This document shows, piece after piece, positions 35,587 through 44,881 of a DNA stretch of 64,000 nt. The position numbers were made by a program, and so were the translations under genes. The stretch is from Flavobacteriales bacterium UBA852. GTDB taxonomy: Bacteria > Bacteroidota > Bacteroidia > Flavobacteriales_E > Vicingaceae. Position 1 is the first letter of the stretch. Every line of letters starts with the position of its first letter. Location of the stretch: assembly GCA_002295925.1 (NCBI GenBank), contig DBGO01000017.1, forward strand, positions 80,750 to 144,749, given 5' to 3'. Under the pieces are notes generated by a model. It searched no databases and was not told the DNA's origin. It worked only from the letters and a program-made list of their open reading frames with translations.

Positions 35587-36486
35587 ATGAAAAAACAAAA
35601 ATTAAGAGCACTTTTTATTACCGGAACCGTAATTTTATTCTCTTGTGGCGGTGATAAAACAGATAATACACCTGAATCCGATACTCAAGATTCAGTGCAG
35701 GCTGAAGTTATCAAACAAAACGATGAACAAACGGTTTATTACCAAATTCCCTCGCCGGATGAAATGTTTGATTTTATAAAAAACGGCGGCCTTTCATTTA
35801 AGCAAGACTTATTATTGCCCATAGAAAACAGCGAAAAATACAACACCGCATTACAACAATCGCTTATTTTCGGTATTTATTCGGCAGACTTAGCTTACAC
35901 TGCTGCATTTGAAGAGTATCAAACTTCGTTGAAATATTTTGGAACAGTTCAAAAAATGGCTGACCGCTTAGGTATTTCTTCGGCTTATGATGCATCAACT
36001 GCCGAACGTATTAAAAACAACCTTGAAAATGCCGACTCATTGGTAAAAGTAACCGGCGACACCTATTTTTCGGTAGTGGATTACTTGGAACAAAACAACG
36101 AAGAAACCAAGTTGGGGGCAATTGCCACTGCAGGTTGGATTGAAAGTATGTATATTGTTCTTAATTCGTTGGAAAACAATCCCAACAGCGACGTGCTACA
36201 ACGCATCAAAGACCAAAAACTGACATTTGAAAATTTATACGATTATCTTCAACAACACAATCATTCGCCACAGGTTGAAAAAATAATTACCTTAGTTGAA
36301 CCACTGAACGAATTTTTTAATAATATCGAAGAAAATAATGATGCCAAAACCACTTTCACCAAAAAAGACGGGAAATTTGTGCTTGGTGGCGAAGATACAG
36401 TTGCACCTTTATCCGAAGAACAAACTGCAGAGCTGAAAGATTTGGTAAACAACATTAGAACTAAAATAATTGAAGAAAACGTATAA
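35587..36486 (+). CDS. Lipoprotein of unknown function
   Basis: 299 residues from the ATG at 35587 (a TTG directly in front is ignored). The lipobox LFSC places the lipidated Cys at 20, followed by an acidic, disordered stretch (about 22-50). The rest is mainly alpha-helical, with no family I recognise. Acidic residues just after the Cys may affect sorting. It has its own consensus promoter. The next gene, also exported, starts 24 nt after it, so they may act together. Confidence 0.75.
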   Translation: MKKQKLRALFITGTVILFSCGGDKTDNTPESDTQDSVQAEVIKQNDEQTVYYQIPSPDEMFDFIKNGGLSFKQDLLLPIENSEKYNTALQQSLIFGIYSADLAYTAAFEEYQTSLKYFGTVQKMADRLGISSAYDASTAERIKNNLENADSLVKVTGDTYFSVVDYLEQNNEETKLGAIATAGWIESMYIVLNSLENNPNSDVLQRIKDQKLTFENLYDYLQQHNHSPQVEKIITLVEPLNEFFNNIEENNDAKTTFTKKDGKFVLGGEDTVAPLSEEQTAELKDLVNNIRTKIIEENV

Positions 36487-36510
36487 AAACTACTTTTAAA
36501 ATTAATTAAA

Positions 36511-37197
36511 ATGAAAAAATATATATTCGGAATACTGTTTTTAACTTTTGTTTCCACATTTCAAGCGCAGTATTGCAATAATTTTCACAGAAAATATTGC
36601 TATCCTTCAGAAAATGAATTCTTCAAATACGACGGACAATCAAGAAGCGCCTTATTTTCAAAAGGACAAAAATCTGAACTGACCATAATTGTTTACAAAG
36701 GTCAGGATTATCGCCTGTCGCTTTGTGCCGATGAAAATTTAGGCAACAATATCATTTTTAAAATTTATGAAGTTAAAAAAGTAAAAGTGGAAAAAGTTGT
36801 AGAGCATAAATCTACCGAAGACGAATACAAAACCTGCGAAACTTGTAATGGCGAAGGCTATATTGACGGAGAAACCTGCTACGATTGCGATGGCGAAGGT
36901 CAACGCCCTACTGGAAATACTGTAGAAGTAGTAACCAAAGAAACCAAAGTAGTGGTTGAAAAACGTAAAGAATTACTCTACGATAATTCGCAAGATGATT
37001 TTGCTATGGATATTGAATTTAGCGCAACTTCTACCCGTAAACTTATTATAGAAGTAGAAGTGCCCGAAGAAGGTGGCGGCGGCACTTCAAAAGGAATAAA
37101 CGACAAAGGCAAAGGAAAAAAGAAATTAGATACCTCCGAAATGGGATGCATTGGCGTGTTGATAGAACATATGCCAACGCCCAAAAGCGGTTTCTAA
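36511..37197 (+). CDS. Exported protein with two DnaJ-type CxxCxGxG motifs
   Basis: 228 residues with a signal peptide (about 1-20, ending FQAQ). A small beta domain (about 35-90) is followed by CETCNGEGYIDGETCYDCDGEG (given here in two parts: CETCNGEG and CYDCDGEG), the repeated zinc-binding motif of DnaJ central domains, at about residues 110-131. Only two of the usual four repeats are present and no J domain exists. A Gly/Lys linker and a conserved-looking end (EMGCIGVLIEHMPTPKSGF) follow. Location outside the cytoplasm is unusual for this motif. Function unknown; a terminator follows. Confidence 0.75.
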   Translation: MKKYIFGILFLTFVSTFQAQYCNNFHRKYCYPSENEFFKYDGQSRSALFSKGQKSELTIIVYKGQDYRLSLCADENLGNNIIFKIYEVKKVKVEKVVEHKSTEDEYKTCETCNGEGYIDGETCYDCDGEGQRPTGNTVEVVTKETKVVVEKRKELLYDNSQDDFAMDIEFSATSTRKLIIEVEVPEEGGGGTSKGINDKGKGKKKLDTSEMGCIGVLIEHMPTPKSGF

Positions 37198-37221
37198 TTG
37201 CTTAAAAAATACTAAATTTAC

Positions 37222-37245
37222 AGTCCCGTATTTCGGGACTTTTTT
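37222..37245 (+). terminator. Rho-independent terminator
   Basis: AGTCCCG / CGGGACT stem with a 5-nt loop and a following T tract closes the 35587-37197 transcript. Confidence 0.9.
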
Positions 37246-37262
37246 ATTTCAAATAATTCATA

Positions 37263-38285
37263 ATGATGCAACCCATTACAAAAGATTTTTACCAATCGGT
37301 AATTAAAAACAAAAAAAACATTGTTATCACATCGCACAAAGCTCCCGACGGTGATGCTATCGGTTCTTCATTGGCACTTAAAATAGCTTTGGAAAAACTT
37401 GGGCACAATGTTTCGGTAGTAGTTCCCGATGATTTTCCGGGATTTTTAAAATGGATGCCTTTTCACGAAACTATTTTACTTTACAACCAAGAACAAAAAG
37501 AAGCCGAAGAAGCATTAGAAAATGCCGACATATTTTTTTCGCTCGATTACAACGACCTGAGAAGAATCGGAGACTATGGACAGTTGGTTGAGGCAAAAAC
37601 CGACCTGTTAAAAGTTATGATTGACCACCATCGCGACCCAAAACCTTATGCCAATTACGCTCTTTCCGACATTACAGCCAGCTCTACTTGCGAACTAATT
37701 TTTCGTTTTTTGGAACTCAACAACCTTACCGATTTAATCGACAAAGATGTTGCTTCGTGCATTTATACCGGCTTGCTTACCGATACCGGCTCGTTCAGGT
37801 TTTCATCTACCACAGCTAAAACACACGAAATTGCTGCCTTTTTGTTAAATCGTGGTGCCGAAAATGCTAAAATTTACGAATTGATTTACGACAATTCGTC
37901 CATCCACCGCTTACAATTGCTGGGCTATGCCATTACCGAAAAATTAGAATATTTACCCGAATACCGAACTGCCATCATCAGCTTAACCGAAGCAGAGCTA
38001 AAAAAATTCCATTATCAAAAAGGCGATACCGAAGGAATTGTAAATTATCCACTTTCGGTAAAAAATATTGTTTATTCCATTTTTATTTCCGAAAAAGAAG
38101 GATTGGTAAAAATGTCTATGCGTTCAAAAGGCAATTTTCCGGTCAATGAAATTGCCTCTAAATATTTTGATGGCGGCGGACACTTAAATGCTGCCGGAGC
38201 CGTTTCCAATTTATCGGTTGAAAAAACAATAGAAAAAATAAAATCTATTTTACCCGAATATAAAGATGCGTTACTGGCTGTATAA
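37263..38285 (+). CDS. nrnA: NrnA-type DHH phosphoesterase (nanoRNase / pAp phosphatase)
   Basis: 340 residues. DHH domain: KAPDGDAIGSSLAL (metal-binding DxD), FSLDYND and MIDHHRDP. DHHA1 domain: SMRSKGNFPVNEIA and the substrate-binding GGGHLNAAGA near the C-terminus. It degrades short RNA oligomers and 3'-phosphoadenosine 5'-phosphate in the cytoplasm. Its last 20 nt overlap the start of the first FKBP lipoprotein gene. Confidence 0.93.
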   Translation: MMQPITKDFYQSVIKNKKNIVITSHKAPDGDAIGSSLALKIALEKLGHNVSVVVPDDFPGFLKWMPFHETILLYNQEQKEAEEALENADIFFSLDYNDLRRIGDYGQLVEAKTDLLKVMIDHHRDPKPYANYALSDITASSTCELIFRFLELNNLTDLIDKDVASCIYTGLLTDTGSFRFSSTTAKTHEIAAFLLNRGAENAKIYELIYDNSSIHRLQLLGYAITEKLEYLPEYRTAIISLTEAELKKFHYQKGDTEGIVNYPLSVKNIVYSIFISEKEGLVKMSMRSKGNFPVNEIASKYFDGGGHLNAAGAVSNLSVEKTIEKIKSILPEYKDALLAV

Positions 38286-38796
38286 AATATCCATTTCTTT
38301 ATTGGCAACCCTTTTATTTTCGTGTGGAACAGACCACCAACCGAAAAACAAAGTGCCCTATAAAAAATTGAAAGAAAGTTTAATTCAAAAAAATAAATCT
38401 TTCAGTCAAATAGAAAATGACCAAATAGAAGCCTACATAAAGCGTTACGGAATGAAAAACGTAGTTAAAACCGGCACCGGCTTACGTTATCAGGTTTACC
38501 AAAAGGGCTTTGGCGTTTCGCCCAAATGCGGAAATATTGCCGAAATAGAATACACCTTGACTTTGATCAACGGCAAAGAACTTTACAAAACAAAACCCGG
38601 ACAAACCACCATGTTTTTGGTATGCAGAGATGAAGTAGAATCGGGGCTGCACGAAGCTATCCAATACCTTAAAGTGGGTGATAAAGCTAAAGTAATTATT
38701 CCTTCGCATTTGGCACACGGCATTGCTGGAGATTTTGAGAAAATTCCGCCCCGCTCAACCATCATTTACGATATTCACTTAATTGCCGTAAAATAA
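38266..38796 (+). CDS. FKBP-type peptidyl-prolyl isomerase lipoprotein (GldI-like)
   Basis: 176 residues. A lipobox LFSC puts the lipidated Cys at 20. A helical linker (about 30-70) precedes an FKBP domain (about 80-176) with IEYTLTLINGKELY, a GLHEAIQYLKVGDKAKVIIPS stretch and AHGIAGDFEKIPPRSTIIYDI. GldI of gliding bacteria is such a lipoprotein, and the link to a window rich in T9SS genes is suggestive, though orthology is not proven. The start overlaps nrnA by 20 nt, and the next gene encodes a second FKBP lipoprotein 7 nt away. Confidence 0.85.
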   Translation: MRYWLYKISISLLATLLFSCGTDHQPKNKVPYKKLKESLIQKNKSFSQIENDQIEAYIKRYGMKNVVKTGTGLRYQVYQKGFGVSPKCGNIAEIEYTLTLINGKELYKTKPGQTTMFLVCRDEVESGLHEAIQYLKVGDKAKVIIPSHLAHGIAGDFEKIPPRSTIIYDIHLIAVK

Positions 38797-38803
38797 CACT
38801 TTG

Positions 38804-39640
38804 ATGAAAAACATTTACCTCATCATATTTTCATTAATTTTTTACTGGGGATGTAAAGAGAAAAACACACCCTATAAACAGGTCAACAATCAAATTGCTT
38901 ATCGCTTAATTTCATTTTCGGATGAGGATAAAAAATGCCGTTTGTTCAACATATACCAAGCAGATATAATTATTCATACCCAACAAGATTCGTTAATCTA
39001 CAAATCAAAATTTAAAGAGCAATATTTTTTCGACAATCAAGGGCTTGACACATTGTTTAATTTTATGCACGTTGGCGACAGTATGCAATTTATGCTCAGA
39101 GGTGATTTTTTAGCCAAACATCTCGAAAAATCATTCATTGATACTGTATGTTATTTTGCAGAAATTAAAATAAAAAAGGAGTTAACACAGGAAGAAATTC
39201 AGCAATCTTCGGCTCAGCTTGAATTTAATGAATTGTATCAACTTAAACAATTTATCGACAGTTTATCCATTCCGGCAGAAGATTTTGCACAAGGTTATTT
39301 CGAAGAGTTTTTCAAGTACGGAACGGGCGATACGCTTTCTTACGGAGATGTAGCATTTTTGAATTATTACGGCACATTTTTAAACGGTGAAGTATTTGAC
39401 AGCACAGCTACCAAAGAAAATCTTTTTGATTATACATACGGTGTCAAAGGGCAAGTTATTCCGGCTTTTGAAAAGGCACTTTTCGGCAAAGTGGAAGGAG
39501 ATTCTTTCCGGTTAATCATTCCTTCAATGTATGCTTTTGGCGAAGAAGGTTCATCTACGCTTATTGTTCCGCCGGCAACTACGGTCATTTATTACATAAA
39601 AGTTGACAGTATCCTGAAAAGAAAAAATTTTATGCAATAA
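38804..39640 (+). CDS. Second FKBP-type peptidyl-prolyl isomerase lipoprotein, possibly two FKBP domains
   Basis: 278 residues from the ATG at 38804. Lipidated Cys at 17 (YWGC). The C-terminal FKBP domain (about 170-270) is clear: VAFLNYYGTFLNGEVFDST, VIPAFEKALFGKVEGDSFRL (read in parts) and PPATTVIYYIKV. Residues about 45-130 echo the same fold in degenerate form (LFNFMHVGDSMQFMLRGDF), suggesting an ancient tandem duplication. It should act in the periplasm on exported proteins. It is last of the nrnA-FKBP-FKBP run. Confidence 0.82.
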   Translation: MKNIYLIIFSLIFYWGCKEKNTPYKQVNNQIAYRLISFSDEDKKCRLFNIYQADIIIHTQQDSLIYKSKFKEQYFFDNQGLDTLFNFMHVGDSMQFMLRGDFLAKHLEKSFIDTVCYFAEIKIKKELTQEEIQQSSAQLEFNELYQLKQFIDSLSIPAEDFAQGYFEEFFKYGTGDTLSYGDVAFLNYYGTFLNGEVFDSTATKENLFDYTYGVKGQVIPAFEKALFGKVEGDSFRLIIPSMYAFGEEGSSTLIVPPATTVIYYIKVDSILKRKNFMQ

Positions 39641-39668
39641 AAAAATCCCGCTACATTTTGTAGCGGGA
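39641..39668 (-). terminator. Rho-independent terminator of dnaN
   Basis: A 10-bp perfect stem TCCCGCTACA / TGTAGCGGGA with a 3-nt loop; on the minus strand it is followed by a T tract. It may also stall the opposing FKBP transcript, whose stop lies next to it. Confidence 0.88.
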
Positions 39669-39696
39669 CAGCAATCTTAAACAGAGTAACAGTTTA

Positions 39697-40818
39697 TTAT
39701 GAATTAAGCATTACAGGCATTACCAACATCAATAATTGCTCGTTTTCATCCACTTTATCCACAGGGAAAATTAATCCGGCACGGTTTGGTGCAGAAAGCT
39801 CTATTAAAATCTCTTCCGAGTCGATATTGTTTAGCATTTCCAACAAAAACTTACCGTTGAAACCAATTTCCATATCTTCTCCTTCGTACGAACAGGTTAA
39901 TCTTTCACTTGCCTCATTCGAAAAATCCAAATCTTCACCGGATACCACCAATTCACTGCCTTTTATAGTTAAGCGAATTTGATGTGTTGATTTGTTGGCA
40001 AAAATACTTACACGTTTTATCGAGTTTGCCAAAGCCACACGGTCAATAGTCAATTTATTTGGATTTTCGGTTGGAATTACAGCTTGGTAATTGGGGTATT
40101 TGCCATCTATCAAGCGGCATATCAATATGGTTTCATCAAATTTGAAACGAGCATTGGTTTCGTTGTATTCAATGGTAACCTCATCATCAAAAGATGATAA
40201 AATATTTTTCAACAGGTTTAATGGTTTTTTTGGTAATATAAAAGCCGCTCCTTGGTCGGAATGCACATCGGTACGGGTGTATTTTACCAATTTATGTGCA
40301 TCAGTCGCTACAAATGTAACATTATCGTTATTTATTTCTAAAAACACACCGTTCATTACCGGACGCAACTCATCGTTTCCGGTAGCAAAAATGGTTTTGT
40401 TTATGGCATTTGCCAAAATAATGGAATTCATTGTCAGTGAGCTTGTACCTTCCAATTCGGGCGATTTTGGAAAATCTGCACCGTTAAAACCGGTTAATTT
40501 GTATTTACCGAAATCTGAACTTATTTCTATTCCGAAGTTTTCTAAATTTACCGAGAAGGTCAACGGTTGGTCGGGCAACGATTTTAATGTATCGGTCAAT
40601 AATTTTGCAGGAATGGCAATATTTCCGTTTTCTTTTGCTTCAACCTGCATTTTTGTGGTCATGGTTGTTTCCAAATCCGAAGCCGTAATGGATAATTCAC
40701 CATCTTTAATTTCAAACAAAAAATTGTCTAAAATAGGCAACGTATTACTTGTGTTTAATGCACCTGCAATGATTTGCGTTTTCTTTAACAGTGCCGAACT
40801 TGAAACAATAAATTTCAT
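39697..40818 (-). CDS. dnaN: DNA polymerase III beta sliding clamp
   Basis: 373 residues, full length, three clamp domains. MKFIVSSSALLKKTQIIAGAL opens the first domain (read in parts), ATDAHKLV and GKYPNYQAVIP follow, and FPVDKVDENEQLLMLVMPVML ends the last. The clamp tethers polymerase to DNA. The gene is not next to dnaA or recF here, as is common in this phylum. A DUF4340 gene lies 115 nt upstream on the same strand. Confidence 0.97.
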   Translation of the reverse strand: MKFIVSSSALLKKTQIIAGALNTSNTLPILDNFLFEIKDGELSITASDLETTMTTKMQVEAKENGNIAIPAKLLTDTLKSLPDQPLTFSVNLENFGIEISSDFGKYKLTGFNGADFPKSPELEGTSSLTMNSIILANAINKTIFATGNDELRPVMNGVFLEINNDNVTFVATDAHKLVKYTRTDVHSDQGAAFILPKKPLNLLKNILSSFDDEVTIEYNETNARFKFDETILICRLIDGKYPNYQAVIPTENPNKLTIDRVALANSIKRVSIFANKSTHQIRLTIKGSELVVSGEDLDFSNEASERLTCSYEGEDMEIGFNGKFLLEMLNNIDSEEILIELSAPNRAGLIFPVDKVDENEQLLMLVMPVMLNS

Positions 40819-40933
40819 ATTAATATTTTTTATTACTGAACAATCTGATTTAAGGGCTCAATTTTACGAATAGAAATGGCTCAATGCTCAATTTTTGGCA
40901 TTGTATTATTAACTATTTTTCAACAATATTGAT

Positions 40934-41944
40934 TTATTCCTGAAAATAGGTTCGTTCAGGTGTGATTGGGTCAAAAGTAGGGTATTGCATTACCGTAAAC
41001 AAAGTATCATCAATCAAACCGTAAAAACGGTCCATATCATAAGGGAACTCCTCTCCTGTTAGATTGTTTATCACGTGTTTATAATTGGGCATTCTAAACG
41101 CTTTGATAGTGGTTAATTTACCGTTTTTATCTTTTACACTCAAAATAAAAAACGGCATGGTTTGCTTGATAGAATCTTGATATTCGGGTGTTCCGTCAAC
41201 ATCTACCTGCTCAAAATTCACAAACGAAAAACGAGTCAGATAATCTTGTAATTTTTGTGTATTTGCCGGTAAAGATTTACCTTCTAAATCGGTAAGCTGA
41301 ACCAAGCTGTCTTTTTGATTTATCTTGTACGAAAGATGAGCACTGTCGGGGAACTGTACCGCAATTTCAGCCAAATCGCCGGGTTGATACCTGAAAATTT
41401 TCACCGAATGCCACATTTTGGGATCGGAAATAAAACGGGTATTTAAAAAACCGTCAAAGCCGGGAATTTCAGTAATAAAAGGTACAGAAGATTTTTTGCC
41501 GTCCTTTTCCAACAACATATAAGTACCCAAATTATTTTTGGTGTTGTGCCCTACATAATATACTTTATCGGGTTTGTCGCTGTTGTTCAAATAAATTTCT
41601 ACACGCTTATTGTTTGCAGCAATAAATTTAATGGTGCTTTCCAAAGATGATTTAGGCACGGGTGCTTGAATATCTATTCGCTTTAAGGTTTTAAGCAATA
41701 CATCCATGGCATCTTTTCGTGCTTCGTACTTTCCGTTTACTATCCATTTATGTTTGTTTTCTCGAGTTAAAACAGACGCATTCCCTTGCTGGTCGGTTAT
41801 CACAACCTTGGTAACCATCGATGTATCTTCAATAGCAAAATCACGATATTCTTCTTTAAGTGTAGATTTTGAATTGGAGAAATAAAAATATACCGAAGCC
41901 AAAACCAAAATTGCCAACAGAATAATTAAACCTTTGTTTTTCAT
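40934..41944 (-). CDS. DUF4340 domain protein, membrane-anchored
   Basis: 336 residues from the ATG at 41944; an earlier in-frame start at 41971 falls inside the -7 element and is rejected. One N-terminal membrane segment (about 4-22) anchors a periplasmic beta-rich region with repeated domain-like halves (TSMVTKVVITDQQGN, GKYEARKDAMDVLLKTL and YYVGHNTKNNLGTYMLL), typical of DUF4340. In Bacteroidota such genes often accompany gldFG-type ABC transporters, which are absent from this window. Function unknown. Confidence 0.8.
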   Translation of the reverse strand: MKNKGLIILLAILVLASVYFYFSNSKSTLKEEYRDFAIEDTSMVTKVVITDQQGNASVLTRENKHKWIVNGKYEARKDAMDVLLKTLKRIDIQAPVPKSSLESTIKFIAANNKRVEIYLNNSDKPDKVYYVGHNTKNNLGTYMLLEKDGKKSSVPFITEIPGFDGFLNTRFISDPKMWHSVKIFRYQPGDLAEIAVQFPDSAHLSYKINQKDSLVQLTDLEGKSLPANTQKLQDYLTRFSFVNFEQVDVDGTPEYQDSIKQTMPFFILSVKDKNGKLTTIKAFRMPNYKHVINNLTGEEFPYDMDRFYGLIDDTLFTVMQYPTFDPITPERTYFQE

Positions 41945-41968
41945 CTTTACCTTAATTTTTATTCGCCA

Positions 41969-41976
41969 CAAATGTA
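41969..41976 (-). promoter_or_regulatory. -7 element of the DUF4340 gene
   Basis: TACATTTG on the minus strand, 24 nt before the ATG at 41944; no clear -33. It decides the start, since the longer reading frame begins within it. Confidence 0.55.
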
Positions 41977-42086
41977 ACGAGTTTAAAATTACTATGATTT
42001 TTTGCTTGCCAAAAGTTAAAGAACGTTAAAGGAATAATAATGTTCTCTTTTGAATGTTTATCATTGAAATTCAAAAACATAAAACT

Positions 42087-43409
42087 ATGCAAGCTGAACC
42101 ATCATTTTTTGAGAAACTAAACGAAAAAATTAAAAATTCTGTCATGCTCAGAATGTTGGGCATTGCTTTTTTAATTCTGATTTTACTTATTCCTTCGGAG
42201 ATGGTAATGAGTATTTTACGTGAAAGAAAATACAGACAAGATGATGTGATTAGAGAAGTAAGTGATATTTGGGGACGTTCGCAAACTCTTGGTGGTCCGG
42301 TTATTACCATTCCATACAACACAATATATACAGACAAGGAAGGTAAAATCATAAAAACAAAACACCTTTTTCATTTATTACCCGAAGAATTATATTATAG
42401 CTCAGATATTTTTCCTGAAACACGCCACAGGGGGATTTTTGATGTTATGGTTTATAAATCGGACAATATTATTTCAGGAAGTTTTCCAAAACTTGATTCA
42501 TCCCTTATTGGTAACGGAAATATTGAAATTTTATGGAATAAAGCTTCAATAAATTTCGGATTGAGTGATTTACGTGGAATTCAAGAAGAAGTTTATATAA
42601 ATTGGAATAATAAAAAAATACCTTTCAATCCGGGTGTTTCAAATGAAAATGTTTTTAAATCGGGTATTCATATTCCTATTCTTTTCAACCCCGGAAAAAA
42701 TAATGATTTCTCAATCAATTTAGCATTAAACGGTAGCCAGCAAATTGATTTTTTACCCTTAGGCAAAACTACCACTATTGATTTAAAATCCTCGTGGTCT
42801 TCACCAAAATTTGTAGGAGCTTTTATTCCAGACAGTTATGAAATAAAAGATGGATTTACGGCACATTACAAGCAATTACACCTCAACCGTAATTTTCCTC
42901 AATATTGGTCTGATAGTAATCATAACATTTACGATTCGGCAATGGGTGTAGAATTGATTACACCAAACGACAATTACAATAAAGCTATCCGTTCGGCAAA
43001 ATATGCCGAAATGTTTATTGCATTCACCTTTTTGGTGTTTTTCTTTTTCGAAGTAAAAAATAAAAAACGAATTCATCCCATTCAATACATCTTAGTAGGA
43101 TTGGCGCTGATAATCAACTACACGCTTTTGGTTTCCATCAGTGAGCATATTTCATTTAATTGGGCTTATATTATTTCGGCTGTTGCCACTATTGCTTTAA
43201 TTGGATGGTATGTACATGTTATTTTGGTAAAAAAACAACTTACGTGGCTTTTAATTGCCATTTTAACAATGCTATATGGTTTCATTTTTGTCATTCTACA
43301 GTTGGAAGATTGGGCTTTATTGGCAGGAAGTATCGGCTTGTTTATCGTTTTAACCGGTGTAATGTATTTTTCTCGTAAAATCGATTGGTATAATTTGAAC
43401 AGTAAATAA
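42087..43409 (+). CDS. creD: CreD-like inner-membrane protein
   Basis: 440 residues from the ATG at 42087; an in-frame ATG at 42054 is possible but adds non-family residues. The first membrane helix (about 20-40) is followed by RERKYRQDDVIREVSDIWGRSQTLGGPVITIPY (characteristic; read as RERKYRQDDV and WGRSQTLGGPVITIPY), a large periplasmic beta domain (about 60-300) and five C-terminal helices. CreD family proteins respond to envelope stress and beta-lactams in enterobacteria. No small transcription factor gene lies next to it. Confidence 0.88.
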   Translation: MQAEPSFFEKLNEKIKNSVMLRMLGIAFLILILLIPSEMVMSILRERKYRQDDVIREVSDIWGRSQTLGGPVITIPYNTIYTDKEGKIIKTKHLFHLLPEELYYSSDIFPETRHRGIFDVMVYKSDNIISGSFPKLDSSLIGNGNIEILWNKASINFGLSDLRGIQEEVYINWNNKKIPFNPGVSNENVFKSGIHIPILFNPGKNNDFSINLALNGSQQIDFLPLGKTTTIDLKSSWSSPKFVGAFIPDSYEIKDGFTAHYKQLHLNRNFPQYWSDSNHNIYDSAMGVELITPNDNYNKAIRSAKYAEMFIAFTFLVFFFFEVKNKKRIHPIQYILVGLALIINYTLLVSISEHISFNWAYIISAVATIALIGWYVHVILVKKQLTWLLIAILTMLYGFIFVILQLEDWALLAGSIGLFIVLTGVMYFSRKIDWYNLNSK

Positions 43410-43424
43410 ATAACAATACCTTTG
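43394..43424 (+). promoter_or_regulatory. Consensus promoter, near-leaderless
   Basis: TTTG (43394-43397), exactly 19 nt, then TACCTTTG (43417-43424); the ATG at 43431 comes 6 nt later. The -33 half lies within the end of creD. Confidence 0.75.
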
Positions 43425-43430
43425 CGGGCA

Positions 43431-44792
43431 ATGAAATCATTGCCCGCAAAATTTACAGAACGTATCCAAAACCAATTTCCCGGTTATTGGCAAAATTTAA
43501 TTGATGCATTAAATTCCGAACCCCCTGTCAGCATTCGAATCAATAAAAATAAATTATCTCAAATTCCAACAAAATATAAACAAGTTCCTTGGAGTAGTTC
43601 GGGCATTTACCTGCCGGAAAGACCATTATTTACCCTTGACCCATTGTTTCATGCAGGTGTTTATTATCCGCAAGAAGCCGGCTCTATGGTTATTGAATAT
43701 ATTGCACATAAACTGTCTGATAAATTTGAACAACCGCCAAAATACATTCTGGATGCAGCATCGGCTCCGGGCGGAAAAACCCTTATTCTTTCTGATATTT
43801 TTGCCCAAAGCATCATTTTTGCAAATGAAATTATATCCAAGCGAGCAAATATTCTCACTGATAATATTGCAAAATGGGGAGCCGAAAATGTTGTTATAAC
43901 CAACAATGATACGGCTCATTATCATCAATTAGAAGGCGTATTTGACATTGTATTGCTTGATGCACCTTGCAGTGGCGAAGGTATGTTCAGAAAAGACATG
44001 AACGCCCGGAACGAATGGTCTGTAGAAAATACTTCTTTATGTGTAGAACGACAAAGTGATATTTTGCAAAATATATTGCCATTGATAAAAGAAAACGGAT
44101 ACCTTATTTACAGTACTTGTACTTTCAACCCCGATGAAAATGAACAATTGATGCAAAAGGTATTGCCGGCTAAAGGATTTGAATTTGTTCCGTTTGATGA
44201 ATTGCAAGAATTTGGAATTGAAAAAGTTGAAAACGAATTGGGATATCAATTTTTACCCGGAAAAGTTGAATCGGAAGGGTTCTTTTTAAGCGTTTGGAAA
44301 AACACAAATCCAAATCAACGAAAGGAAAATAAAAAGAAATCGAAAAAAGACATCAATCTGTCAGTAAAGCTCAATTTCCCTTTACAAAAAGATAAAAAAA
44401 CTTATCTTTTGAATGATGAAATTTATGCAATTCCAAAAGATTTGGATGAATCTTTGTTAATAAACCTCAATGCAAAATACGCTGGAGTAAAGTTGGGAAA
44501 ACTAATAAAAAACAAATTCAAACCGGCTGCTGAATCAGTATTTTATAATTCATTTAAAAACCAATTCCCGATTATTGAACTCGCATATACTAATGCAATA
44601 CAATACTTAAAAGGAAACACAAATTTCCCCCTACCTGAAAAAACAACGAAGGGATATTACACTGTAACTTACAAAAATCATCCCTTAGGATTGATTCATT
44701 CTTTAGGTAACCGGTTTAATAACTTATACCCAAAACCGTGGCGTATAAAAATGCATATACCTGAAAATCAAAAGGAAAACTTCTTATTTTAA
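43431..44792 (+). CDS. RNA m5C methyltransferase (RsmF/NOP2/Sun family)
   Basis: 453 residues from the ATG at 43431; an in-frame TTG at 43422 is inside the promoter. SAM fold: DAASAPGGKTL, then catalytic motifs DAPCSGEGMFRKD and STCTFNPDENE with the two Cys of this family. The C-terminal region (about 290-453) is a PUA-like/RsmF-type extension. It should methylate cytosine-5 of ribosomal RNA; the exact target is not readable. It stands between creD and the repeat protein gene. Confidence 0.93.
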   Translation: MKSLPAKFTERIQNQFPGYWQNLIDALNSEPPVSIRINKNKLSQIPTKYKQVPWSSSGIYLPERPLFTLDPLFHAGVYYPQEAGSMVIEYIAHKLSDKFEQPPKYILDAASAPGGKTLILSDIFAQSIIFANEIISKRANILTDNIAKWGAENVVITNNDTAHYHQLEGVFDIVLLDAPCSGEGMFRKDMNARNEWSVENTSLCVERQSDILQNILPLIKENGYLIYSTCTFNPDENEQLMQKVLPAKGFEFVPFDELQEFGIEKVENELGYQFLPGKVESEGFFLSVWKNTNPNQRKENKKKSKKDINLSVKLNFPLQKDKKTYLLNDEIYAIPKDLDESLLINLNAKYAGVKLGKLIKNKFKPAAESVFYNSFKNQFPIIELAYTNAIQYLKGNTNFPLPEKTTKGYYTVTYKNHPLGLIHSLGNRFNNLYPKPWRIKMHIPENQKENFLF

Positions 44793-44881
44793 AAACATTT
44801 GTAAATCAAATTTCATTCAAATAAAAATACTATTTTCGTTTTTGGAACAATGTTTGGATAAGCTCCTCAAAATATTTGATT

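Noticed and set aside
39755..39763. TTATCCACA, an exact DnaA-box match near dnaN
   Set aside because: It is a single copy within the dnaN coding sequence, explained by the residues encoded, and no box cluster, AT-rich unwinding element or dnaA gene is nearby. No evidence for an origin.
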